A DNA stretch of 33,175 nt, from the NCBI GenBank assembly GCA_016933255.1, contig JAFGBF010000021.1, forward strand, positions 1 through 33,175. The letters run 5' to 3'. The position numbers and the translations under genes were made by a program. The notes below the pieces were generated by a model. That model had not been told where the DNA came from. It worked only from the letters and a program-made list of their open reading frames with translations, and did no database searches. Origin of the DNA: Candidatus Krumholzibacteriota bacterium (GTDB lineage: Bacteria; Krumholzibacteriota; Krumholzibacteriia; Krumholzibacteriales; Krumholzibacteriaceae). The stretch's first letter is position 1. Every line of letters starts with the position of its first letter. This document shows, one piece after another, positions 26,137 through 32,626 of this stretch.

Positions 26137-26916
26137 TCAAAGAGATAGAGAGCGGGGGCTTATCACAGCGGTAGTCCAGTGGCGGCCGGTGACCCCTTTA
26201 TCCCTGCGGTATGAGAAACAGAGTTCCGGATAGCAGGAGGTGCATATATTGGAAAAGAGGGTATGTTCTTTTGATATCCCGGCCTCCTCTAATTCATTTG
26301 TAATGAACCGGGGAAGGTCGAGATGCCATCCGTCCTTTCGAAGCCTGGTAACTTCGCAGGGGAATGATTTTGCATCCGAATCGCTGACAGTATAGCATTT
26401 CCCGCAGATCCCGGGGCCGGCGATCGCGTAGGTATTGCTTATATCGGCCTGGAATTCATCTGCCATCATCCCGGCCGCTTTGCCGATGATCCCCTTGAGA
26501 GCTCCCGCCTTTCCTACATGCAGGGCAGCCAGGATCTTTTCCGATGGAGCGTAGAGGAATACCGGATAACAATCGGCGGTGCTTACAGCCAGCGCTATCC
26601 CTCTTGTCTTTGAGATCATACCGTCAGTCTTTGCGTACGGGCCGCCGGAATCGACGATTTGTATATTCGTTCCATGTACCTGGTCCATCTTTGCGATATT
26701 TTTCGAAAGGAGATCAAGGTGCTTGATGACTTTCTCCCGGTTTTTCTCAACCTTTTCCTGCGGATCGCCGAGGCCGTGTCCAAGATTCAGGGAATCGAAG
26801 GGAGGATCGCTTACTCCGCCTTTTCTCGAGAAGAAAAGCACCGAGAGTTCAGGGGCGAGTATATCAAGGGTCGGGAACGATCCGATCTTCAGTCCGTTTA
26901 TTTCTTCAAGATACAT
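26137..26916 (-). CDS. pgeF: PgeF/YfiH-type purine nucleoside phosphorylase (LACC1 family)
   Basis: 259 aa. The copper/zinc-type active site residues are kept: His81 in QVHG, Cys116 in STADCYPVF, and His133 in ALHVGKAG, plus GPGICGKCYTV and CFSYRRDKGVTGRHW near the C-terminus. The third motif is usually HAGWRG, so the GKAG here is a departure around a conserved His. Members handle purine nucleosides and, in PgeF, help remove wrong peptidoglycan residues. Gene start ATG 26916 has only a weak Shine-Dalgarno. This is the last recognisable housekeeping gene before the accessory region. Confidence 0.88.
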   Translation of the reverse strand: MYLEEINGLKIGSFPTLDILAPELSVLFFSRKGGVSDPPFDSLNLGHGLGDPQEKVEKNREKVIKHLDLLSKNIAKMDQVHGTNIQIVDSGGPYAKTDGMISKTRGIALAVSTADCYPVFLYAPSEKILAALHVGKAGALKGIIGKAAGMMADEFQADISNTYAIAGPGICGKCYTVSDSDAKSFPCEVTRLRKDGWHLDLPRFITNELEEAGISKEHTLFSNICTSCYPELCFSYRRDKGVTGRHWTTAVISPRSLSL

Positions 26917-27020
26917 GGCAGATGACTTTCGTTAATATATTGCCTCCTACACAGAGGATAACCAATCTGAAAATTTAATCAAGAGCTGAGAATGATGGGA
27001 ACCTCCGATTTTGAGCGAAG

Positions 27021-27145
27021 GGCAGCGGGACGGGGGTCTCCTGCTCAGACAGTCCTCGCGCACCGATCAAGGATCTTTTATCTTATAACAGGCAACAGCG
27101 TTTCGGCGCGCTGCGGAACTCGCCGTCAACCGCCGTCCCGCTGCC
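27021..27145. repeat. 13-bp perfect inverted repeat with 99-base spacer
   Basis: GGCAGCGGGACGG (27021-27033) is the exact reverse complement of CCGTCCCGCTGCC (27133-27145). The interior is GC-rich and partly self-complementary. It has no GTTRRRY core, so I do not call it an attC, but it sits at the boundary between housekeeping genes and the cassette array. Confidence 0.6.
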
Positions 27146-27240
27146 TGCACGGATTCTCTATAGCGCAATTAATCAAGCATCAAGGATAACATTTTGGATG
27201 CCACAAAAGTGTAAACATTCTTTGACATCTAATTTTAAAT

Positions 27241-27328
27241 TTTATCTCTTGAAATGCGCTTCGGCTTTGTGGTACAGTGGGCAGGTTATCTCACCGCTAC
27301 AACCTTTTTGCTCTACTCAAGAGATAAA
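27241..27328. other. Long hairpin element, possible non-coding RNA
   Basis: TTTATCTCTTGA (27241-27252) is the exact reverse complement of TCAAGAGATAAA (27317-27328). Inside, GTGG pairs with CTAC and GTGGG with CTCAC, giving an extended bulged stem about 88 bases long. A TTGACA lies 14 bases before it. It matches no riboswitch or retron that I know. Confidence 0.4.
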
Positions 27329-27604
27329 TGATCCTAGGGGAGAGTGTGAAATTAACGTGTAAGACCCGATATCTATTCCATCGGTTGCGCAGTAAGTCGC
27401 CCGGACTGTTTGAGATCAGGTGGACTGAAGTCCTGCGAATGCTCCGCAGCACGGCATAAGTGGAGAAAAGGTTATTAAGAGGAACCATATAAGCACTGGA
27501 TGGCGCGGACTGCTTCGCGACGGACTTGGTGAGAAAAACGGTTAGAAAGGATAAAAGAAAGCAAGAAGTTGACGGAATTTAGGGGACGCTCAGCGTCGCG
27601 CCAT

Positions 27605-27733
27605 CGGAGCTGCGGATTTCCATCCGCCCGATGCCCGTTGCTGCGCGCCGGCCATCATGCGGCTGAAGCGACCGACTGTTCCCGCGAATAGACTCGCGGT
27701 TCCACCCGCCGTTTATCCGCAGCTCCGTTAGAC
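27605..27733 (+). repeat. attC site 1 (type X), left core degraded
   Basis: GTTAGAC at 27727-27733 is a canonical right core. CGGAGCTGCGGAT (27605-27617) is the exact reverse complement of ATCCGCAGCTCCG (27715-27727). The right half from 27661 on aligns with attC 2 at about 90% identity. At the place where attC 2 has its left core GCCTAAC, this site reads GCCATCA, so the left core appears mutated. Confidence 0.65.
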
Positions 27734-27781
27734 AGCTAGATTGAATAGAGAAAACAACATGTACGAAGTTAAGGAGGTCCA

Positions 27782-28840
27782 ATGACTGAAGTAGAGAAGA
27801 CCAAACCGGCGAAAGAATCAGATACTATTGTTACTGGACCACTTGTATTCATAAGTCACGATTCCCGTGATGCAGATTTGGCGGAAGCCTTCAGCAAGCT
27901 TTTGAAAAGTGTCAGTGCTGGAATGATAAAAACTTTTAGATCGTCGGATAAAAAGGCAGGGGATGGTATCGATTTTGGGGAAGAATGGTACAAGCGACTC
28001 ATGACCCAACTCCAGGCGACTTCGGATGTTGTTTGTCTATTCACCGAGCGGAGTTTGGACCGACCTTGGATATTATTTGAAGCTGGAGTAGCCAAGGGCA
28101 AACTCGACACGCCAGTGATTGGCGTAGCTTTGGGAGTTCCTTTGAGTCGTGTAAGCGCAGGACCATTCTATCAATTTCAGAACATGGACGATGAGGAGGA
28201 AGATCTTACGAAACTCGTAAATCAACTTGCTCGGCGGGTTCCTGGGTTAGAACTTGATTCGGATGTAGTGAAGTCGCAAGTACATGTATTCAAAGAAACT
28301 GAAAAATCAATAGTCGAATCACTTGGAACAGTTGAGGGACAGGGAATTGATTTCGAAACAAGTTCCGTTGCAAAACTCATCGAAGAGATGAAGACATTAC
28401 CTTCTCGAGTTGCAGAACGATTAATTGATGAAAATCCTCTTCGTAGGCGGGGGACTATTCGAAAGTTTCATCCAATGATGTTTGAAGATCTTATACACAT
28501 GTCAGGCAAACCTGGTGATCCAGTGAGCATTCTCCTTGCGGCTAGCGTTTTAAGAGATGACATGCCATGGTTATACGAACTTGCTATGGAAGTATACCGT
28601 GCTGTCAAAACTGGGGATGCGGAACTGGTTGAAGAAGAATTACATCGATTGCGTGATTTTTCTGAAATGATGATGCGTGGGCCATTTATGGAGGAATTCG
28701 GTTTTGTTTCCAAAGAATACCACATGATGGCTATTGAATTTCCTCGAATGTTGGAGCGTTCTCTTAGGCACATGTATGAGAGTACACCAAATAAACCTGC
28801 AAAGAGGAAACGTAAACTGCCGCCAAACAATGAGGGATAA
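27782..28840 (+). CDS. TIR-domain protein on an integron cassette
   Basis: 352 aa. ATG 27782 is preceded by a perfect AAGGAGGT at 27771-27778. Residues about 20-150 are a bacterial TIR domain: LVFISHDSRDADLAEAF (strand A and first helix), a BB-loop-like FRSSDKKAGDGIDFGEEW, and SDVVCLFTERSLDRPWILFEAG with the putative NADase Glu100. Residues 180-352 are a mostly helical, acidic region that I do not recognise, with SVAKLIEEMKTLPSRVAERLI then FHPMMFEDLIHMSGKPGDPVSILLAAS and a basic KPAKRKRKLPP tail. TIR proteins with an intact Glu cleave NAD+ or make nucleotide signals, often in anti-phage immunity. The position on a cassette supports a defence or toxin role (inference). Base composition is more AT-rich than that of the upstream genes. 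Confidence 0.85.
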   Translation: MTEVEKTKPAKESDTIVTGPLVFISHDSRDADLAEAFSKLLKSVSAGMIKTFRSSDKKAGDGIDFGEEWYKRLMTQLQATSDVVCLFTERSLDRPWILFEAGVAKGKLDTPVIGVALGVPLSRVSAGPFYQFQNMDDEEEDLTKLVNQLARRVPGLELDSDVVKSQVHVFKETEKSIVESLGTVEGQGIDFETSSVAKLIEEMKTLPSRVAERLIDENPLRRRGTIRKFHPMMFEDLIHMSGKPGDPVSILLAASVLRDDMPWLYELAMEVYRAVKTGDAELVEEELHRLRDFSEMMMRGPFMEEFGFVSKEYHMMAIEFPRMLERSLRHMYESTPNKPAKRKRKLPPNNEG

Positions 28841-28859
28841 AAATATGTTCAAGTATGCT

Positions 28860-28981
28860 GTCTAACTGTCGTATCTGGACTCCTCCTGCAAGTGTTATTT
28901 TGCCGACGGATACTCCCTGTCACAGCCCCTGCAGAGCAAGGCCCGCGCCAGGAAAGCCCGCGGCTGAAGCGAAGGTTAGAC
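28860..28981 (+). repeat. attC site A (type Y), intact cores
   Basis: Left core GTCTAAC (28860-28866) and right core GTTAGAC (28975-28981) are exact reverse complements, 122 bases overall. The site starts 20 bases after the TIR stop codon and ends 23 bases before the frame of the next gene. Its interior resembles site B at 30886-30992, not the type X sites. Confidence 0.82.
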
Positions 28982-29010
28982 CGTTATAAGCTTTTTGCCC
29001 AAGAGTGTTC

Positions 29011-29742
29011 GTGAAAAAAAGAAAAAGAATCACTGAAATAATAGTCAAACAATCGGCTGAGATATGTTCAATCACGACGAATGAAGACGGTACATATTCA
29101 TTAATCGACGCTTATGGAAATCACGTTGAACACGAACAAATTGATAGTGTGGGTTATCTTCGAGACTCAGGTAAGCCAAAGATACTTCGGTCAATCGTGA
29201 GGAGTGGTGAGGATAACTTTGGTGAGAACCCATGGAAAAAGTATGAGAAAATAGGCTTCATCGATACGAATAGATTAATGAGTGATTCTCATAACCTATA
29301 TGTCAGTTCATCTTCTCTTCTGCTTTGGAATGATGATAAGAGAAGATATGCAAACGTACTTCATCTGGATCTGCTTATTGGTTGCTGCACAAATAAAGTC
29401 AACCCTGAAAGAATTGGATGGCGTGACTTTATCCGACGGATACAGGAATCAGAGCTGTTCTGCAAGGACGATAAAATACTTGTGATTGTGGATAGTGAAA
29501 AAGGATTGATACCATTAATTAATGAAAGGAAAGAACCCGTTGTTGATGGGTTTATGCTACCTCAAGGATTTACTATCGCATATGCAACCTCAGATTCAGG
29601 TTCAGAAAGCTGGATCAACAAAGAAATGAAAAGAAGAGATAAAGTATCTGCTCGAGCAATTATAAAAATTAAGAAAGATAAAGCTATTCTTGACCAAATT
29701 ACTAAATCCAGCTCCTTATATATTAATAATATCTTTGAGTAG
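29011..29742 (+). CDS. Unrecognised cassette-encoded protein
   Basis: 243 aa from GTG 29011 (or GTG 29005, two residues longer); no clear Shine-Dalgarno precedes either. I recognise no family. The N-terminus is basic (KKRKRITEIIVKQ), the middle has ENPWKKYEKIGFIDTNRLMSD then LLLWNDDKRRYANVLHLDLLIG, and the later part DDKILVIVDSEKGLIPLINE and FTIAYATSDSGSESWINKEMKRRDKVSA suggests an alpha/beta fold with conserved-looking Asp residues. No signal peptide or membrane segment is seen. It fills its cassette from just after attC A to 14 bases before attC 2, which supports a real gene with a cassette function of unknown kind. Confidence 0.65.
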   Translation: MKKRKRITEIIVKQSAEICSITTNEDGTYSLIDAYGNHVEHEQIDSVGYLRDSGKPKILRSIVRSGEDNFGENPWKKYEKIGFIDTNRLMSDSHNLYVSSSSLLLWNDDKRRYANVLHLDLLIGCCTNKVNPERIGWRDFIRRIQESELFCKDDKILVIVDSEKGLIPLINERKEPVVDGFMLPQGFTIAYATSDSGSESWINKEMKRRDKVSARAIIKIKKDKAILDQITKSSSLYINNIFE

Positions 29743-29755
29743 GCATAAAGATGCG

Positions 29756-29839
29756 GCCTAACCCGCGGCTGAAGCGACCGGCTGTTCCCGCGAGTAAAAT
29801 CTCGGTTCCATCCGCCGTTTATCCGCAGCTCCGTTAGGC
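29756..29839 (+). repeat. attC site 2 (type X), intact cores
   Basis: Left core GCCTAAC (29756-29762) and right core GTTAGGC (29833-29839) are exact reverse complements, 84 bases overall. An inner hairpin CGAG-TAAAAT-CTCG is visible. A 16-base stretch beginning at the last base of the left core (29762-29777) also occurs in attC A at 28957-28972, near its right core. Confidence 0.88.
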
Positions 29840-29858
29840 GGTTGATATAAGGTTGTAG

Positions 29859-29887
29859 TTGATACATTTGTACTATTTGTTTAGAAT
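29859..29887 (+). promoter_or_regulatory. Cassette promoter predicted to give a leaderless mRNA
   Basis: TTGATA (29859-29864) and TAGAAT (29882-29887) are separated by exactly 17 bases and lie just after attC 2. The expected transcription start, seven bases after the -10, coincides with A of the ATG at 29894. No Shine-Dalgarno is seen. Confidence 0.55.
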
Positions 29888-29893
29888 GGATTT

Positions 29894-30211
29894 ATGGAAG
29901 TGAAATACTTATATAACTCCTCAGGGGACTGGATAGCTTTTGTATCCGGTAAGTATGTCTACGATACAAATGGTAACTGGATTGGATGGCTTCCTTGGGG
30001 TGACGGTGAGGTTGTAAATACTAACGGGGATTATCTAGGAACAATAGCATCGAGAAATCGATTCTATAGGTGTAGTCGTAGATCTTATCGAGGATATCCT
30101 GGGTATCCTGGATACCCAGGATATCCAGGATACCCAGGGTACCCGGGATATGCCGGATACTCCCCTTTGCCACCAGGGTGTCAAGACATTGAAGAGTTAG
30201 AGGAGGAATAG
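29894..30211 (+). CDS. Beta-flower-like domain protein with Tyr-Pro-Gly repeat tail
   Basis: 105 aa. Residues 1-52 are short beta repeats alternating hydrophobic and Gly/Asn turns: YNSSGDWIAFVSGKYVYD, TNGNWIGWLPWGDGEV, NTNGDYLGTI. This resembles the small bacterial four-fold beta-flower proteins; I assign the family by eye only. Residues 53-69 are Arg/Ser-rich, then YPG is repeated six times plus YAG (residues about 69-90), a proline-rich turn, and an acidic end (DIEELEEE). There is no signal peptide. The HEPN gene starts two bases after its stop, so the two are one cassette operon. The repeat tail could mediate oligomerisation or bind a partner (inference). Confidence 0.72.
   Translation: MEVKYLYNSSGDWIAFVSGKYVYDTNGNWIGWLPWGDGEVVNTNGDYLGTIASRNRFYRCSRRSYRGYPGYPGYPGYPGYPGYPGYAGYSPLPPGCQDIEELEEE
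30092..30126. repeat. 35-bp perfect palindrome within the YPG-coding repeat
   Basis: Arms 30092-30108 and 30110-30126 are exact reverse complements (17 bases each) around a single T at 30109. The wider repeat runs from about 30090 to 30163 in nine-base units encoding Gly-Tyr-Pro, with third-base drift. In RNA this would be a strong hairpin about 200 bases into the transcript. Confidence 0.85.
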
Positions 30212-30213
30212 TC

Positions 30214-30891
30214 ATGTCCTCAAGGTTTTCACACTATCCGGATCGTCCAAATAATGATGAGTGCAAAAAGGCTTTCTACATTTTGTGTTATGCTCATGAT
30301 ACGACAAGTTCGTTCCTCGACACTTTTAACTTCGTACGAAGGGAAAGGAAAGCTAAAGGAACACCAACACACGAAGAACAAGATTTGTTGCGAGCGATGT
30401 TAGTCTTTGCTAGTTCGGCTCTAGATTCTTTAGCAAAACAACTAGTCTTAGATGTATTACCATTGGTTTTGAAAAAAAACAAGATTGCTAGTCAAATGTT
30501 CAAATCGTTCGTTGAAAAACGATTAATGAAAAATAATCAGACAAATTATAAGATATTAGCTGATGTTATTGGAGACATGAATCCACATAGACGCATGGTT
30601 GAACTATACGTAGAATCTTTAACTTCTAATAGTCTACAGTCGAAAGATGCAATCTTAAAAATCGGTGCTGCATTCGACATCAAATCAGAAGATTTAACAA
30701 ATGATCCAGCAGTTCTTGCGGAGACCTTCAACGCACGAAATAAAATTGTACACGAGATGGATGTCAATTTCGAACATCCGAGTAGGAATAGAACTCCTAG
30801 ATCAAGAAAAGAGATGGTTGCATATACAAATAGAGTATTTAGAGTGGCAAAATCCTTTCTTTTAGGGGTAGACAAGAAAATTTCCGCCTAG
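30214..30891 (+). CDS. HEPN-domain protein with intact RNase-type motif
   Basis: 225 aa. The chain is nearly all helical, and ARNKIVHEMDV at residues 174-184 contains the HEPN catalytic signature R-x4-H (Arg175, His180). Another family-like helix is LVFASSALDSLAKQLVLDVLP at about residues 66-86. Many HEPN proteins with this motif are ribonucleases acting as toxins or as effectors in defence systems. ATG 30214 is preceded by GAGGAGGA and follows the beta-flower gene by two bases. Its TAG stop lies inside the left core of the next attC-like site, a common layout in cassettes. Codon use is AT-rich. A HEPN protein usually needs a partner to hold it in check; no MNT nucleotidyltransferase is next to it, so the small beta-flower protein may take that part (inference). 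Confidence 0.78.
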   Translation: MSSRFSHYPDRPNNDECKKAFYILCYAHDTTSSFLDTFNFVRRERKAKGTPTHEEQDLLRAMLVFASSALDSLAKQLVLDVLPLVLKKNKIASQMFKSFVEKRLMKNNQTNYKILADVIGDMNPHRRMVELYVESLTSNSLQSKDAILKIGAAFDIKSEDLTNDPAVLAETFNARNKIVHEMDVNFEHPSRNRTPRSRKEMVAYTNRVFRVAKSFLLGVDKKISA

Positions 30892-30992
30892 CCCTCGCTT
30901 GCAATTGTCGGAGTCTTCCCTGTAACTGCCCCCGCTTGGGGCAGGGCCCGCGCCAGTGAAGCTCGTGGCTGAATCGAAGGATATTGTTATCT
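30886..30992 (+). repeat. attC-like site B (type Y), both cores degraded
   Basis: The interior aligns with attC A: shared blocks include TCCCTGT, GCCCGCGCCAG and GGCTGAA-CGAAGG. The left core reads GCCTAGC, not xxxTAAC, and the right core GTTRRRY is replaced by sequence around GTTATCT (30986-30992). It is probably a decayed or inactive site, marking the array's right end. Confidence 0.55.
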
Positions 30993-31065
30993 GAAAAAAA
31001 CAGTCAACACCATACCGGAATGTTGTACTTTGGAAAAGAGATAGATCAAAACAAAGGATTATTTG

Positions 31066-32625
31066 ATGATCAAAGAACAAGAACGCGCCGAACTGCACCG
31101 CGCCATCTGGCAGATCGCCAATGATCTGCGCGGCAGCGTGGACGGCTGGGACTTCAAACAATATGTTCTGGGGATACTTTTTTACCGCTTCATTAGCGAA
31201 AACCTCACCAGCTACATCAATGAAGATGAGCGACGCAGCGGCGCAAAAGATTTTGACTACGCCAAACTTTCAGACAAAGAGGCGGAGTTTGGACGGGCCG
31301 AAACAGTCAGGGAAAAAGGTTTTTATATCTTACCAAGTGAGCTTTTTGTCAATGTCCGCGGCAAAGCGCGCCATGATGCCAATCTCAACGAAACGCTGGC
31401 CGCGGTATTCCTCAACATTGAAAGTTCCGCCAAAGGGTCGGATAGCGAAGATGACCTCAAAGGCTTGTTTGATGATCTCGATGTGAATGCCGGCAAGCTC
31501 GGCAATACGGTAGAAAAACGAAACCAGAAACTGGTGAAACTTTTGGAAGCGATCGGCGACCTGCGCCTGGGCAACTATTACGACAACACGATTGACGCCT
31601 TCGGCGACGCCTATGAGTTTCTGATGACCATGTACGCTGCAAATGCAGGCAAGTCCGGCGGGGAATTCTTTACTCCGCAGGAAGTCAGTGAGCTGCTTGC
31701 TGAGATTACAACAATCGGTAAAAAAGAAGTGAACAAGGTCTATGACCCGGCCTGCGGTTCCGGTTCTCTGTTGCTCAAATTCGTCAAGGTCCTCGGAAAA
31801 GAAAATGTACGGCAAGGGTTCTTTGGGCAGGAAATCAACCTCACTATCTATAACCTCTGCCGTATCAATATGTTTTTGCACGACATCAACTACAATCACT
31901 TTGATATTGCTAACGGAGACACGCTGACCGACCCCAAGCACTGGGATGATGAGCCTTTTGATGCCATCGTGTCCAATCCGCCCTATTCCATCAGGTGGGA
32001 CGGTAAAGATAATCCGCTGCTGATCAACGACCCGCGCTTCTCTCCGGCGGGTGTATTGGCGCCCAAGAGCAAGGCCGATCTGGCCTTTACCATGCACATG
32101 CTCTCCTGGCTTTCCACCATCGGTACCGCTGCAATCGTTGAATTTCCGGGGGTTCTCTATCGCGGCGGCGCTGAACAGAAGATCCGCAAATATCTGGTAG
32201 ATAACAATTACATCGATACCGTAATCCAGCTTCCGGCCGATCTTTTCTTTGGCACGACCATCGCGACCTGCATTATCGTGCTTAAAAAGAGCAAGAAGGG
32301 CAACAAAACCCTCTTTATAGACGCCTCAGCCGAATTTGTCCGCGGAGGTAACAAAAACAAACTTAGCGATGAAAACCGCGCCAGGATACTGAAGGCGTTT
32401 ACTGCACGCGCGGACATCGAGCATTTTACTAAATTGGTTAGTAATAAAGTCATTGGAGAAAACGACTACAACATTGCGGTATCAAGCTATGTAGCGCAAA
32501 AAGACACCCGCGAGGTGATTGATATTACAAAACTCAACGCCGAGATTGCAGACATTGTTGCCCGGCAAAGCGAACTGCGCACGGCGATTGATGAAATCTT
32601 GGCGGATATTGAAGGTGGGCAGTAA
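31066..32625 (+). CDS. hsdM: Type I restriction-modification methyltransferase subunit, EcoR124I-like (type IC)
   Basis: 519 aa from ATG 31066, preceded by AAGGA; a TTG at 31063 is adjacent. The N-terminus [28 protein letters not shown] and its 520-residue size match the EcoR124I HsdM as I remember it. S-adenosylmethionine motif I is DPACGSG near residue 226, and the catalytic motif IV NPPY is at about residue 304 (SNPPYSIRW), preceded by GEFFTPQEV. Adenine-N6 methylation in complex with HsdS is expected. HsdS starts right after the stop; HsdR is not in the window and may lie to the right. The gene is less AT-rich than the cassettes before it. Confidence 0.95.
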   Translation: MIKEQERAELHRAIWQIANDLRGSVDGWDFKQYVLGILFYRFISENLTSYINEDERRSGAKDFDYAKLSDKEAEFGRAETVREKGFYILPSELFVNVRGKARHDANLNETLAAVFLNIESSAKGSDSEDDLKGLFDDLDVNAGKLGNTVEKRNQKLVKLLEAIGDLRLGNYYDNTIDAFGDAYEFLMTMYAANAGKSGGEFFTPQEVSELLAEITTIGKKEVNKVYDPACGSGSLLLKFVKVLGKENVRQGFFGQEINLTIYNLCRINMFLHDINYNHFDIANGDTLTDPKHWDDEPFDAIVSNPPYSIRWDGKDNPLLINDPRFSPAGVLAPKSKADLAFTMHMLSWLSTIGTAAIVEFPGVLYRGGAEQKIRKYLVDNNYIDTVIQLPADLFFGTTIATCIIVLKKSKKGNKTLFIDASAEFVRGGNKNKLSDENRARILKAFTARADIEHFTKLVSNKVIGENDYNIAVSSYVAQKDTREVIDITKLNAEIADIVARQSELRTAIDEILADIEGGQ

Positions 32626-32626
32626 T

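Larger units (their letters stand above)
26917..27604. other. Gene-free stretch with two long inverted repeats
   Basis: No gene over 60 codons here is convincing. The stretch holds a 13-base perfect inverted repeat (27021-27033 / 27133-27145), a perfect TTGACA at 27222-27227 without a good -10, and a long hairpin at 27241-27328. A 37-codon open frame (27346-27459, GTG behind AGGGGAG) has a basic product but nothing to support it. It could be the body of a decayed or non-coding cassette that ends at the first attC. Confidence 0.6.
27605..30992 (+). mobile_element. Integron cassette array without integrase (CALIN type)
   Basis: Four related attC-like sites, each with short ORFs ending just before or inside it, and all ORFs in the same direction, delimit three cassettes (about 27728-28975, 28976-29833 and 29834-30986). 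No tyrosine recombinase of the integron type is encoded anywhere in the window; the upstream side is minus-strand housekeeping genes. This fits a cluster of attC sites lacking an integrase. The right-hand end runs into a type IC restriction locus after a degraded site. Confidence 0.8.

Noticed and set aside
26992-27189. 65-codon ORF on the plus strand
   Set aside because: It overlies an inverted repeat, has no clear ribosome binding site and its Arg/Ser-rich product looks like chance.
27346-27459. 37-codon ORF with a plausible ribosome binding site
   Set aside because: Too short and unlike any peptide that I know; it is noted within the gene-free stretch.
27241-27600. Retron ncRNA or group II intron remnant
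   Set aside because: No reverse transcriptase gene lies nearby, and I find no domain V-like hairpin or intron 5' end motif. Only the long stem is real.
27579-27782. 67-codon ORF on the minus strand
   Set aside because: It is the complement of attC site 1 and the cassette start; a similar shadow ORF lies over attC 2 at 29562-29867.
30090-30163. CRISPR-like short repeat array
   Set aside because: The nine-base units have no spacers, are in frame and encode a Tyr-Pro-Gly repeat.
31330-32097. 255-codon minus-strand ORF over hsdM
   Set aside because: Shadow of hsdM, which matches type IC methylases throughout.
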